In this document: piece after piece, positions 54,452-63,823 of the stretch
Layout: each line of letters opens with the position of its first letter
How positions within the stretch are numbered: position 1 is the stretch's first letter
Source: Serratia sp. Ag1
Lineage (GTDB): Bacteria > Pseudomonadota > Gammaproteobacteria > Enterobacterales > Enterobacteriaceae
Length of the DNA: 64,000 nucleotides
Assembly (NCBI RefSeq): GCF_000743355.1
Contig: NZ_JQEI01000002.1
Span: 186,001 to 250,000, forward strand
Reading direction: 5' to 3'
The notes under the pieces: model-generated
What the model was told of the DNA's origin: nothing
Databases searched by the model: none
The model's input: the letters and a program-made list of their open reading frames with translations, nothing else
Translations under genes and position numbers: made by a program

Positions 54452-54491
54452 TATACCCGTCATACAAGCAACTTGAAGTATGATGGGTATA
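54452..54491. repeat. Dispersed repeat family 1, compact palindrome
   Basis: TATACCCGTCATAC and GTATGATGGGTATA form inverted ends around AAGCAACTTGAA. It looks like a minimal copy with the middle lost. It lies between two plus-strand genes and could fold as a terminator. Confidence 0.65.
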
Positions 54492-54517
54492 GATCGTGTG
54501 GAAAACAGGTGAGATTA

Positions 54518-55702
54518 ATGAGGATCCTGAACAAGATAGAACGCTTCATACCTGTAACATTTATTGTGGCGCTCATGGTTGCGCATAATGGGTATTTAAT
54601 ACTTAGCCCGATCCTGTGGCAGTTGCTGCAACACTCTCATGACTTTTTAAATAGCGCCAACTCCTGGCATGAGGCTATGGGGTTTCTCGACACCATGGAT
54701 ATTCCCCGTTTAATGATCGGCGTAGTGCTGATTTTTATGGCGATTATCCTGCTTTTCAGGGCGCGTCTGGCCTGGTTCTTTGCGTTGATGTTGCTTGGTT
54801 GCATCGTCATCGTCGACATCTTTATCTTTAAACAAGTCACAACCTTGGTGTGGTATTCGCTGCTCACTATCGCAGGGTTAGCCATCTTCTGGCGTCGTTT
54901 TGATCACCACAGCCTGGGGAGCACCAGTTTTTTTGCCATCGCCAGTATGGCTTCGCTGATTGTCTATAGCATGTTGGGGACGTTGTACATTGGCGAGCAG
55001 TTCACGCCCAAGATCACCGACCTGCCAACGGCGTTCTATTTCGCCATTGTTTGCATGTCTACTGTCGGCTTCGGCGATATCATTCCACACACCACGTCGG
55101 CGCGCATGTTCACGCTGACGGTGATTATCTTTGGTATTACGGTCTTTGCCGCCTCTATAGCTTCCGTTGCCGGTACGCTAATCAGTCAAAATCTTCAGCA
55201 CATTATGAAAGGGCGATTCACTCACATGATACGCAGAAACCACTACATCATTATCGGCACCTCTTCACTGGCACAAAATGTTTATCAAGGGCTGATTAAA
55301 AGCGGCGGTAACGTCACCCTGGTTTGTGAACCAGGGAATAAAGCGCTTTTTCCTGAACACGCAGACGTGGTTGAAGGCGACCCCTCTTCTGTTACAACGC
55401 TGACATTGGCAGGGGCTGCAAAGGCAAAATATATCGTTGCTTTGACTGAAAGCGATGCGGTTAATGCCTTTATTATCCTGGCCGCCAAAGAGGCCGGTGG
55501 ATTAGAGACAAAAACGATCGCTTTGGTTAATGAAAGCCAGAATATGAGCAAGATCAAACGGGTAAAACCTGATGCCGTACTTTCACTCCAACTACTGGGC
55601 AGCGAATTGCTGGTACGTTCTCTGAATGGTGAAACGATTAATAACGACCTTAATCTTGATACCTTTTTCAGCAACGCCCCAGAAGACCCTAAGGGTAAAT
55701 AA
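54518..55702 (+). CDS. Kch-like voltage-gated potassium channel with TrkA-N domain
   Basis: A 394-aa protein with six hydrophobic helices and a potassium selectivity filter STVGFGD near residues 181-187. An RCK/TrkA-N Rossmann domain follows from about 245 (YIIIGTSSLAQNVYQGL, then VVEGDPSSV). The tail LLGSELLVRSLNGETINND matches E. coli Kch (417 aa), though overall likeness is moderate. The long S4-type arginine ladder is weak. AGGTGA precedes the ATG at 54518; the upstream frame to 54473 overlaps a repeat. It would act in the inner membrane in potassium homeostasis. Confidence 0.88.
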   Translation: MRILNKIERFIPVTFIVALMVAHNGYLILSPILWQLLQHSHDFLNSANSWHEAMGFLDTMDIPRLMIGVVLIFMAIILLFRARLAWFFALMLLGCIVIVDIFIFKQVTTLVWYSLLTIAGLAIFWRRFDHHSLGSTSFFAIASMASLIVYSMLGTLYIGEQFTPKITDLPTAFYFAIVCMSTVGFGDIIPHTTSARMFTLTVIIFGITVFAASIASVAGTLISQNLQHIMKGRFTHMIRRNHYIIIGTSSLAQNVYQGLIKSGGNVTLVCEPGNKALFPEHADVVEGDPSSVTTLTLAGAAKAKYIVALTESDAVNAFIILAAKEAGGLETKTIALVNESQNMSKIKRVKPDAVLSLQLLGSELLVRSLNGETINNDLNLDTFFSNAPEDPKGK

Positions 55703-55715
55703 CCTTTATACTCCG

Positions 55716-55737
55716 AGAGCCTATTGAAATAGGCTCT
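55716..55737 (+). terminator. Hairpin after the potassium channel gene
   Basis: AGAGCCTAT and ATAGGCTCT form a perfect 9-bp stem with loop TGAA, 13 bp past the stop. A run of T is lacking. The second dispersed repeat family starts 4 bp later. Confidence 0.55.
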
Positions 55738-55741
55738 GAGG

Positions 55742-55803
55742 TTGATGACAAAGCCGTCTTTTAACCCGAGATACTCGAGCCTGGCGCACCAAGGGTGCGA
55801 TGA
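55742..55803 (+). repeat. Dispersed repeat family 2, copy 2
   Basis: It begins TTGATGACAAAG and continues GTCTTTTAACCCGAGATAC and GCGCACCAAGGG, the same blocks as 4770-4831 on the other strand. It lies between the channel gene and the convergent EamA gene. Confidence 0.6.
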
Positions 55804-55863
55804 TAGGCTGAGTATCTTGGACACCAGTAACGCTCTTACTTTATTCCTCATTACTCATTCAAT

Positions 55864-56799
55864 TTATCGAGTCGGGTTGACACTCGATACGACTAACGGC
55901 TTGGGGCGAAAAAACAGTTTATAAGACTGTGTTGCGCAAATAACACCCGTGATGACTAAAACAGCCCCCGAGATCTGCAAACTGGTTGGTAGAATATTAT
56001 TCAGTATCGCTAAAATCATAGTGAATACGGGTACAAGATTGAAGAAAACAGCGGTGTTTGCCGCACCTAAATTTTTCACCCCTACATTCCAGAACAAATA
56101 GGCTAACACCGACCCAGCAATCCCCATGTAGATTAATGCCACATGATTAAATACGGAAATATTATACAAACTGCCAAATGTACCTTCTGTATAGTAAGCA
56201 AACATCACAATACCTAACGTACCAAACAGCATTGTAAAACTGGTTATTTGCAATGGCGTAGCGCCAACACTGTATTTACGACAACCAACTGTATAAGCAG
56301 CCCATGCAATATTCCCAAGAAAAATAATTATATCACCTTGATTAAATTGCATATTGAGTAAATTACCAATGGACCCTTTGCTAATGACCAATAAAACACC
56401 CAATAAACTGATCAACATACCAACACATTGCATAACCGATAATCTCTGCCGCTCACAGAGCGTGAAAAGCAGTGCTGTTGTAATCGGAGAGGTTGCCATA
56501 ATAAGTGCACCATTTATTGGCGTAGTGGTTTGCAATCCAATAAAGAAAGCCAAATTAAAACCAGTGATACCGCAAAGACCTAGTAAGATAAAAGCCAGAT
56601 AATTTCTTTTCAAAGCAGCCCAATTATTTTTCTCCCGCAAAAAAAGAACAGCTAATATCATGATACTCGCAATAACAAACCGCTCAGTTGCCGCCATCAT
56701 AGGGGAAACATGATTGACAATTAATGCTGCAACATTGAAGTTCGATCCCCAGAAAAAAGTAGAGAGAACAACACAAAGTAAAACAAGGGGTTTATTCAT
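55864..56799 (-). CDS. EamA/DMT family exporter
   Basis: A 311-aa membrane protein with ten predicted helices in two EamA repeats (about 5-140 and 150-290). Typical EamA segments are FFWGSNFNVAALIV near the start and NLVPVFTMILAI in the second repeat. The family exports amino acids and other metabolites. GGAG eight bases before the ATG at 56799 supports this start over the longer frame to 56850. It is divergent from the LysR-type gene at 57037, which probably controls it. Substrate unknown. Confidence 0.87.
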   Translation of the reverse strand: MNKPLVLLCVVLSTFFWGSNFNVAALIVNHVSPMMAATERFVIASIMILAVLFLREKNNWAALKRNYLAFILLGLCGITGFNLAFFIGLQTTTPINGALIMATSPITTALLFTLCERQRLSVMQCVGMLISLLGVLLVISKGSIGNLLNMQFNQGDIIIFLGNIAWAAYTVGCRKYSVGATPLQITSFTMLFGTLGIVMFAYYTEGTFGSLYNISVFNHVALIYMGIAGSVLAYLFWNVGVKNLGAANTAVFFNLVPVFTMILAILNNILPTSLQISGAVLVITGVICATQSYKLFFRPKPLVVSSVNPTR

Positions 56800-57036
56800 A
56801 TAACTATCTCCAAAGTGCTGCGTCAAGAACAATAGAAGATGCAAGTGCATTTCTAGATGCTTTCAATAAGTAACTTACAGTGTCAGCAACGTCAACGTAA
56901 GCAATAACCCAAGAAATCGAAGGATGGCGAGGATATTTAAGTTAAAAAGATAATATGATGTTTATATCTTGATTTAAATACTATAACATTTCTCTATTGA
57001 GGATAAGAGCTGAAACTGAATAGGTGAATTTCATAA

Positions 57037-57936
57037 ATGAAAGATAAAATTTCCCTGGATGACCTGAACTTGTTTATAAGTGTGGTGAATGCCGGGAGCT
57101 TGACAAAAGTATCTGAAATGGTTGAGATTCCCTTACCAACCTTAAGCCGCCGAATAACAAAACTTGAACAATGTATCGGCGGTCGTCTTCTTAATCGTTC
57201 AACCCGAATGATCGCTCTCACGCCTCTAGGCCGTATGTATTACGATAGCTGTGTCGGCCCTCTAGCCGAATGTCTGTCTGCCACAACATTACTTGAAGAC
57301 TATCATCATAGCTTAACGGGCAAGTTGGCCATTACTGCACCAATAAATCTTACCCATCAATGGGTTGGTGATTGTATTTTTGACTTTATGAAAAAATACC
57401 CAGATATCAGCATTGATTTAATGGTAACGAACAGAGTGATTGATCTCGAATCTCTCAATATTGATGCAGCTATTAGAGTAGGAAGGTTGAAGGATAGCAA
57501 TTGGATAGCCAAGAAAATCATGAGCTCACATTATGTTTTCTGTGCATCAATAGAATATTTTTCTAAAAACACGGTCCCATTAGCACCCAGTGACTTGGTT
57601 AATCAACATAAGTTGATTATGCCAAGATCTGACACTGAATGGCAGATTACCAATAAAGCCTCAGGTAACGAGTATCTTATTTCAACCACCCCGTATATGG
57701 TGGTGGATGATACCGAGTTGGTTATCCGAGCGGCAAAGAAAAGCTTGGGGATTTGTTTAGCACCCTTTCAATTTGTTAAATCACTGATTGACAATGGGGA
57801 ACTGGTACACATATTGCCGGATTGGCATGGCGGGCTTAGACCAACTTATCTTATGTTTAGAGACAAGAACTATATCCCTGCCCGCTTACGAGCCTTTATT
57901 AGTCATGTGGAGCAGTATGATATTGTCGGCAAGTAA
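57037..57936 (+). CDS. LysR-family transcriptional regulator
   Basis: A 299-aa LysR-type protein. The winged helix-turn-helix is near residues 5-65, with SLTKVSEMVEIPLPTLSRRI. The effector domain covers about 88-295 (GKLAITAPINLTHQWVG at its start). The LSRRITKLE and GRLLNRSTR motifs fit the CrgA/AaeR-like branch. It is divergent from the EamA exporter gene across 237 bp, the usual arrangement of a regulator and its target. DNA here is AT-richer than the cas region. Confidence 0.9.
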   Translation: MKDKISLDDLNLFISVVNAGSLTKVSEMVEIPLPTLSRRITKLEQCIGGRLLNRSTRMIALTPLGRMYYDSCVGPLAECLSATTLLEDYHHSLTGKLAITAPINLTHQWVGDCIFDFMKKYPDISIDLMVTNRVIDLESLNIDAAIRVGRLKDSNWIAKKIMSSHYVFCASIEYFSKNTVPLAPSDLVNQHKLIMPRSDTEWQITNKASGNEYLISTTPYMVVDDTELVIRAAKKSLGICLAPFQFVKSLIDNGELVHILPDWHGGLRPTYLMFRDKNYIPARLRAFISHVEQYDIVGK

Positions 57937-58185
57937 AATTCTAGATACCAGAGTTGAGCCTGCCCGTAATATTGTGTAACCGCCAGTTCTGAATCGGTAT
58001 ATTCCATTTTTCGCTACCAACTCCAGCACCAGAGAAATCACTTTTTGCCCCGGGCCATGTAGATGGCCTTGTGAAGTGGAATACTGAATTTGGCCACCTG
58101 AATAGAGGTGATCTCATCACCTCATTATCGAAACAGATTACACAATGACCAGAAATAACAGACGTAATTTCAACCCTGAGTTTAG
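57937..58185. other. Intergenic region beside CRISPR2 with a possible IS end
   Basis: No gene is seen. It contains TGGAATACTGAATTTGGCCA followed by a perfect hairpin GAGGTGAT-CTC-ATCACCTC (58105-58123). The text recalls insertion-sequence ends, but no transposase or matching far end is present. This is the trailer side of the array. Confidence 0.35.
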
Positions 58186-59773
58186 ACTCTAAGCTGCCTG
58201 TACGGCAGCGAACGTTTGTGTGACCGCTCGAAAGCGTCAGTCTCATTTCTAAGCTGCCTGCACGGCAGTGAACACCGATTTTTGCAAATGCCCGGACCAG
58301 TTCAGTTTCTAAGCTGCCTGTACGGCAGCGAACCATAGCCGATTCAGCTTTTCCCGTCTGGGAGATTTCTAAGCTGCCTGCACGGCAGCGAACTGATTGC
58401 TCGCATTGGGCAGACGGGCTTTAACTTTCTAAGCTGCCTGCACGGTAGCGAACATCACATCATCGGCCACGGGCAGGGTGGCATGTTTCTAAGCTGCCTG
58501 CACGATAGCGAACTTATGTCACCGTGTTCAATCCATGCGATGATATTTCTAAGCTGCCTGTACGGCAGCGAACCCGGACTGTCATTACCGCGCGTGCCAC
58601 TGGCTTTTCTAAGCTGCCTGTACGGCAGCGAACGTTATTCGATATCCCATCCCCTGAGCCAACCGTTTCTAAGCTGCCTGCACGGCAGCGAACGCGCAGT
58701 CATATCTGGCGCTGTAGCAATCTCCTTTCTAAGCTGCCTGCACGGCAGCGAACAGCAACCTGAGCATTTGCTCGGCAGTGCTTATTTTCTAAGCTGCCTG
58801 CACGGCAGCGAACGGTCTGCAAAAGGCAACGCCGCAGCAAGTTAATTTCTAAGCTGCCTGTACGGCAGCGAACCGCTTTATTTGCTCTCGCCTGTTCAGC
58901 AGGTATTTCTAAGCTGCCTGTACGGCAGCGAACTGTTGGTTGGTGCTGGTGGCCCAAAATACTCTTTTCTAAGCTGCCTGTACGGCAGCGAACAGTCAAA
59001 TCCTCCACAGGCTAAATACCTGAATTTTCTAAGCTGCCTGCACGGCAGCAAACATCAGAGGGGATCAGGAAATCACTGTCAATCTTTTCTAAGCTGCCTG
59101 CACGGCAGCAAACCCGGTCATTCAGGAACGTATGCGCCGGGTGCATTTCTAAGCTGCCTGCACGGCAGCAAACTGGACATGATTCGCCAGTACCAGAGTA
59201 TTGAATTTCTAAGCTGCCTGCACGGCAGCAAACATGGCATCAAACCAAACCCGCTCTACCTGCAATTTCTAAGCTGCCTGCACGGCAGCAAACAGATAAG
59301 CCCGACCGCCCGCACGTTCCATGGCTTTCTAAGCTGCCTGCACGGCAGCAAACTATGTCCTGGAATTGAACTCATGCCATCGGATTTTCTAAGCTGCCTG
59401 CACGGCAGCAAACAGGATTACGCCATCGGCGCTGACGTGGCGGAATTTCTAAGCTGCCTGCACGGCAGCAAACTTCAGCGCTTTAAAGTCATATTTTTGG
59501 GTCATTTTCTAAGCTGCCTGCACGGCAGCAAACAAACGCAGCAAAGAGGTTGCTCACCCGACGCATTTCTAAGCTGCCTGCACGGCAGCAAACAGGTGAC
59601 CTATACCGTGCAGGGTTGGCGGCAATTTCTAAGCTGCCTGCACGGCAGCAAACGAGGCGAAAGAGATAGTTAATCGCCTCATAGTTTTCTAAGCTGCCTG
59701 CACGGCAGCAAACGCTGGCCATCAGCTTCAACGCTTCAGCTGCTTTTTCTAAGCTGCCTGCACGGCAGCAAAC
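58186..59773 (-). CRISPR. CRISPR2, type I-F array, 27 repeats and 26 spacers
   Basis: Repeats of 28 bp recur every 60 bp with 32-bp spacers. Read on the minus strand, the 13 repeats nearest the leader (59026-59773) begin GTTTGCTGCC with loop GTGCA. Most of those farther away begin GTTCGCTGCC with loop GTACA or GTGCA, and one (58246) begins GTTCACTGCC. The last repeat (58186-58213) is degenerate at its outer end. Compared with CRISPR1 the stem gains a G-C pair. The array lies directly downstream of cas6f on the same strand, with its leader at 59774-59902. Confidence 0.97.
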
Positions 59774-59902
59774 TGTAATAAAAATACGCCAGTACCCTGT
59801 TTATTAAACATAAATCAGAGCACTGGCTGGAAAACCCTTTTTTCTAGCCCTCTCATTACACCATTACAAAACAATCAGTTAGCAATAGTGGCAAAAAAAG
59901 GG
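59774..59902 (-). promoter_or_regulatory. CRISPR2 leader with IHF-like site
   Basis: It shares AAACCCTTTTTT and GGCAAAAAAAG blocks with the CRISPR1 leader. AAACAATCAGTTA (59869-59881) differs from the IHF consensus at one position and begins 96 bp from the first repeat, exactly as in CRISPR1. GGTTTTAACC followed by T-rich sequence at the cas6f stop may end the cas message. Confidence 0.7.
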
Positions 59903-60454
59903 TTAAAACCAGGGGACGGTGGTACTGCTACTTAAACCATAGGCAGAGAAATTCCCCGGCTGAGCTTGTTCCTGCAATTCACCATGCTGAATATAAATTC
60001 GCATCGTATTGCCGTTCGAAAGGCTACGCAGTTGAATAAACGGCAACCGGAGCGATCTCTGCTGGGTATCCGGTATTTGTTCAAACGCCTGCTGCTCAGT
60101 TAACCACCCTTTGGCAATCGAGCGCTGCCGCTTGTTATGAGCGCTTTTTGCCTGTACTCGCCTCACCGTGCGGTATTGCACCGCCTCAGGCACTGGCAAT
60201 ACCGCACTGCAGCGAACATAGTCACGCAAGCCTTGTAACCAACTTTGCTGCATCAGATGCTCAATATCCTGCACCGAACCGTGTAAACGCAGCACGCTGC
60301 CCAGAGTCTTATCACTGCCAGGAAAGCTAACGCCTATTTTCCCTGCTGCATAATGCCCTAATGCACGGTGTAATTTGGCAAACAGATTATTGAGCAAATC
60401 CTGTGCCGAGGTTTCCAGATCGGGTTGAACCTGAATATCCAAATAGTGATCCAT
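59903..60454 (-). CDS. cas6f: Cas6f (Csy4) crRNA endonuclease
   Basis: This nuclease cuts the CRISPR transcript at the base of each repeat hairpin and stays bound to the product. The 183-aa form begins MDHYLDIQVQPD. Catalytic His29 falls in FAKLHRAL, as in the Pseudomonas enzyme. The basic helix VQAKSAHNKRQRS binds the repeat, and the C-terminus YGLSSSTTVPWF is family-typical. The frame also opens at GTG 60460, but GAGG lies five bases before the ATG at 60454. It is the last cas gene, just upstream of the CRISPR2 leader. Confidence 0.96.
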   Translation of the reverse strand: MDHYLDIQVQPDLETSAQDLLNNLFAKLHRALGHYAAGKIGVSFPGSDKTLGSVLRLHGSVQDIEHLMQQSWLQGLRDYVRCSAVLPVPEAVQYRTVRRVQAKSAHNKRQRSIAKGWLTEQQAFEQIPDTQQRSLRLPFIQLRSLSNGNTMRIYIQHGELQEQAQPGNFSAYGLSSSTTVPWF

Positions 60455-60465
60455 AATCACCTCGC

Positions 60466-61473
60466 TTAGCTTGCATCACCAAAGACGCCACCGCGAATCA
60501 ACATAGCCATGACATAGTGCTGCTGTGCCACATCAGGCTCTTTGCCTTTCAATACCCAAGCATCCAGCAAGTTATAAAAATCCAGCTTCTCGCGCGGTTG
60601 CCGGTAAGCCTTGCCGCGATTGGTAACCGAACCATAAGGCTCTACCGCGATCGCGCCGACCTCCGCCGACTCTGGGTGCCAGGTATCAATGGTACGCAAA
60701 GCATTACCAATTTTTTGCGAGTGCATGGCGGCTACCTGATTCAGTTGGAACAAGAATTTGCTCTTATCCCCTTTCCCGCCCCCCATCACCAACTCTTGCG
60801 AAGGGTAAACCGCCTGCCCCTGCCCCAGCCGGACAAACGCCTGAACCTCAATAAAGGTATATTGCTGCCCATGCTGGCCCGCTTCTATGGTTTTGCTTAA
60901 CTCCAGCAGATCGCCAACCACCGGCGGGAACTCATGCAAATTGTGCGCGTAACCGTCAAATACCCAAGAACGGCCACCACCATTCACCCGTACCTCAACC
61001 TGTTCCGCGCCAACACGGTTACGCCACAGAAAGCGGCCACTGGCAATATTGGTGGCATAACGCCCGGCAAGTTCACCGAATCCCTGGCGGGCAACATAGC
61101 CCTGAATCACTGCGGCCAGCGCGGCCTGATAGTCAGGATCATTACAGGTAGACGGCGTCGCCAGCCCACCGAGTACGCGCAGGGTAAAGCTCACTCTTAG
61201 CGTGTCACAATCAAAAGGTAATGCCGCCACATCCACGGTTTGCAGGTTGGCTTTTTGAATCTCTGCGTCCAATTTCGCAGAATCGCTACTGATAGCGGCT
61301 TTCAAACGGTTGGAGATCGTGCCGCGCACCGCCTTTTCCTGCACCAGAATAGGCTGCCAACCGGTGACATCCGCCCTATTTTGCCAATTCCCCGCCGCCA
61401 TAATCGCGTCAGAACAAGCCAACTTGCTTTCAAATGCCAGCACCGATGCCGTTTTTAATGTGTTAGTTGCCAT
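60466..61473 (-). CDS. csy3: Cas7f (Csy3) backbone subunit of the I-F Cascade
   Basis: A 335-aa protein that forms the six-copy backbone along the crRNA spacer. Segments [14 protein letters not shown] at the start, [18 protein letters not shown] near 148 and [28 protein letters not shown] near 233-260 are typical of Csy3. AAGGAATTGGATC precedes the ATG. It lies 18 bp after csy2 and 11 bp before cas6f, all in one transcription unit. Confidence 0.96.
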   Translation of the reverse strand: MATNTLKTASVLAFESKLACSDAIMAAGNWQNRADVTGWQPILVQEKAVRGTISNRLKAAISSDSAKLDAEIQKANLQTVDVAALPFDCDTLRVSFTLRVLGGLATPSTCNDPDYQAALAAVIQGYVARQGFGELAGRYATNIASGRFLWRNRVGAEQVEVRVNGGGRSWVFDGYAHNLHEFPPVVGDLLELSKTIEAGQHGQQYTFIEVQAFVRLGQGQAVYPSQELVMGGGKGDKSKFLFQLNQVAAMHSQKIGNALRTIDTWHPESAEVGAIAVEPYGSVTNRGKAYRQPREKLDFYNLLDAWVLKGKEPDVAQQHYVMAMLIRGGVFGDAS

Positions 61474-61491
61474 GATCCAATTCCTTTTTCA

Positions 61492-62463
61492 TCAGAAAAA
61501 ATCGAAATCTTCTTCGAGTTGAGAAATGCCATCTGTCGCCGCGTCAGGTTGTGCCTGGCACAGATACCAGTCCTGATCGCAATGGTATTGCCAAAACATC
61601 TGCCGTAAATCGTCAATACTGTGTGGGCTTTTCCATTCACCAATGCCGTAGACCGCCTCTGCGAAACGAAAAGGCGTCGCCCGATCGCGGCTGTTGTTCA
61701 CCACGCCCGGTTCATAACAAGGCGAAATAGCACGGAATCCGGTCATCATCGGCACCAGCCAACCGCTGGCTGGCTTGGGCTGATAAACCCACTGCGCTTT
61801 GTTGTTTTCATCCAGTACGCCATTCTCATCTTGCACAGGCACCGCCTGATATTTCAGCGCCGAGAAGTCGAGCCAGGCATCCAACAGATCGGCCTCAGGT
61901 TGGTTTTGCTGTAGGCGTAACAGGTGCTGCTGCAACAGGGAGGAACGATCGAGCAGTACAAAGCCCGGTAGCAGACGCCGGGTAAAGCGCGTTCGTTCCT
62001 GTATCGTCGTCGGGAAAGCCACAATATCGATATCCTGTAGCCCGTTAATCGTCCCACCAGCTAATCGCTGGCTCTGGCACAACGGCAATAGATGCTCACG
62101 CAGCGCCGCAATGCCTGCTTCACCGCCAGAAATCAGCCCCCGGCACTCCATCACCAACGAAATCTCCATCTGCATTCGCCCCTCTTCAACAATAGGGGTC
62201 GTATTTCCTTCTTTTGTCAGCGGGTTACGCGTTAATCCAAACACATAATCCCCCCATCCCGAAGGCTGATAGGCCTGGATCTGATGGTGATGGCACACCA
62301 CCGCACAACCCCGCAGTTCTAGACCATGGCTCTGCTGGAGCTTGCGCGATAGCGCATGGGTATAACCCAAGAGTTGAGTGATGGCAGGGAAACCGTAAGT
62401 CAGCCCGGCAATGGTGTTGACGTTGCTGACCTGAAGGTGGCGCAAGGTGATTAATGTGCTCAT
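61492..62463 (-). CDS. csy2: Cas5f (Csy2) subunit of the I-F Cascade
   Basis: A 323-aa protein that with Csy1 caps the 5' handle of the crRNA. Family segments include LRHLQVSNVNTIAGLTYGFPAIT at the start, GCAVVCHHHQIQAY near 52 and RDRATPFRFAEAVYGIGEW near 260. Its ATG overlaps the csy1 stop in ATGA, so the two are translationally coupled. Length is normal for the family. Confidence 0.95.
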   Translation of the reverse strand: MSTLITLRHLQVSNVNTIAGLTYGFPAITQLLGYTHALSRKLQQSHGLELRGCAVVCHHHQIQAYQPSGWGDYVFGLTRNPLTKEGNTTPIVEEGRMQMEISLVMECRGLISGGEAGIAALREHLLPLCQSQRLAGGTINGLQDIDIVAFPTTIQERTRFTRRLLPGFVLLDRSSLLQQHLLRLQQNQPEADLLDAWLDFSALKYQAVPVQDENGVLDENNKAQWVYQPKPASGWLVPMMTGFRAISPCYEPGVVNNSRDRATPFRFAEAVYGIGEWKSPHSIDDLRQMFWQYHCDQDWYLCQAQPDAATDGISQLEEDFDFF

Positions 62464-63791
62464 GCTTCTTCCCTCCGCCCGAGATCAAATTCCCTGAGGC
62501 GTTGACTGAAAACCTTCTGCCAGGCCTGACTTTCGGCTTGGGCAAAGGTCATCCGCTGATGCTCCAGTTTTCTATTCAACCAAGAAGCAAACTGCTTGGC
62601 GATCTCACCCGGCCAGGCATTTTTACTGCGTTGCAGCTGAAATTCTGCGGCAGGATTATGCGGATCGAGCCATATTCTCTGCGCAGCAAGTAAGTTACAG
62701 TCAGGATGCGAACTCCACCCGGCCAATTCGGTCAGGGACTGTATCTCAGCGGCGTAACTCAATAAGGTATCCACCAGCGCCAGCACATAACGCCCACGCT
62801 GCTGGCGGATCTCCAACGTACTCTCTTTATCCGCCACACTGAGTAGGTAGCTTTTCAGTTGACCGACCTGTTGCCAGGTACGGCGGTTAAATTCACTGCT
62901 CTGCAAGATATCTTTGCCGCCGGGAGGGGTTAAGCGGCCACGCCAGTTGGGCGGTGCGCAGGAGAGCAGCAGCATTTTGCCGCCACGCATACTGTTCAGG
63001 ATGGATATATTTTGCGGTTTAGAGCCACCGTAAGACTGGATTGCCGTACCGGGATAACTGACTTGCAGTTCATTATGATATTTCCCGGCCTTTTTCGCTT
63101 CGCGGATCTCTTTGGCCTGTTCACCAAAGCGACTCTGCCCAATACGGCCATAGATTGCATGCGCCAGAGAAGAAGGAAATAAAGGGCTTAACAGATGGTA
63201 GTTTTGTTGATTGATGGGGAAGAAGATCTGTTTGGCGAGAGTGTGCGAACTGAGATCTTTATCCACCAGCGCCAGCTTAAAACCGGCCAGCCATTGTTCT
63301 AACTGCTGTGGATCGGCGGTAAAAGGGGCGAAAGGAGAGATATCATCCTGCGCGATACGCTCCGCTACGCTGGTGCCATTCGCGGTGAGCTGCAATAGTT
63401 TGGCCACGTCCAAAGCGGCGGCGTTGCCAATTGCATCGGTTTCCAGTTGGTTCAACGCCAATGTGGAGAGATAGCCTTTGGCAATGCTTGGCTCTCTGGC
63501 ATCCAGCACACCGCTCCCCTTTGCGTCACCATGGGTAAACTTCAGTGCGTGAGTCACCAGGCTGATCTGTTTAGCTCGTTTAGCCGCCTCGGTTAACCAG
63601 GGAATATAGGCAAACTGATGATCCAGAGCCTGGAGCTGCGCCTGATATTCCGTATTGATTGCTACTCGTCTCGCTGCCTCTGGCTCCTCCTTTAGCGCTT
63701 TTTCGCAGCTTTTCTCTACAGGTTCCTGTTTAACTCTTCGTCGCTCATCGATATAACCAGCAATGGCTGCTGAGAGCCCGGTATATTCCAT
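62460..63791 (-). CDS. csy1: Cas8f (Csy1) large subunit of the I-F Cascade
   Basis: A 443-aa protein that recognises the GG-type PAM and binds the crRNA 5' end in the type I-F surveillance complex. Family segments include FIPWLTEAAKRAKQ-like sequence near 65, LVTHALKFTHGDAKGSG near 78-95 and NISILNSMRGGKMLLLSCAPPNWRG near 258-282. GAGGATCACTTT precedes the ATG. It starts 32 bp after the end of the cas2-3 gene and overlaps csy2 by four bases. Confidence 0.95.
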   Translation of the reverse strand: MEYTGLSAAIAGYIDERRRVKQEPVEKSCEKALKEEPEAARRVAINTEYQAQLQALDHQFAYIPWLTEAAKRAKQISLVTHALKFTHGDAKGSGVLDAREPSIAKGYLSTLALNQLETDAIGNAAALDVAKLLQLTANGTSVAERIAQDDISPFAPFTADPQQLEQWLAGFKLALVDKDLSSHTLAKQIFFPINQQNYHLLSPLFPSSLAHAIYGRIGQSRFGEQAKEIREAKKAGKYHNELQVSYPGTAIQSYGGSKPQNISILNSMRGGKMLLLSCAPPNWRGRLTPPGGKDILQSSEFNRRTWQQVGQLKSYLLSVADKESTLEIRQQRGRYVLALVDTLLSYAAEIQSLTELAGWSSHPDCNLLAAQRIWLDPHNPAAEFQLQRSKNAWPGEIAKQFASWLNRKLEHQRMTFAQAESQAWQKVFSQRLREFDLGRREEA

Positions 63792-63823
63792 AAAGTGATC
63801 CTCACATTAATGTAGCCCGTGCC

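Noticed and set aside
58483-59731. Several open frames with repeated LSCLHGSE/CRAGSLE-type peptides across CRISPR2, and 27386-27616 across CRISPR1
   Set aside because: They are translations of the 28-bp repeats and spacers, whose 60-bp period keeps frames open. They are not genes.
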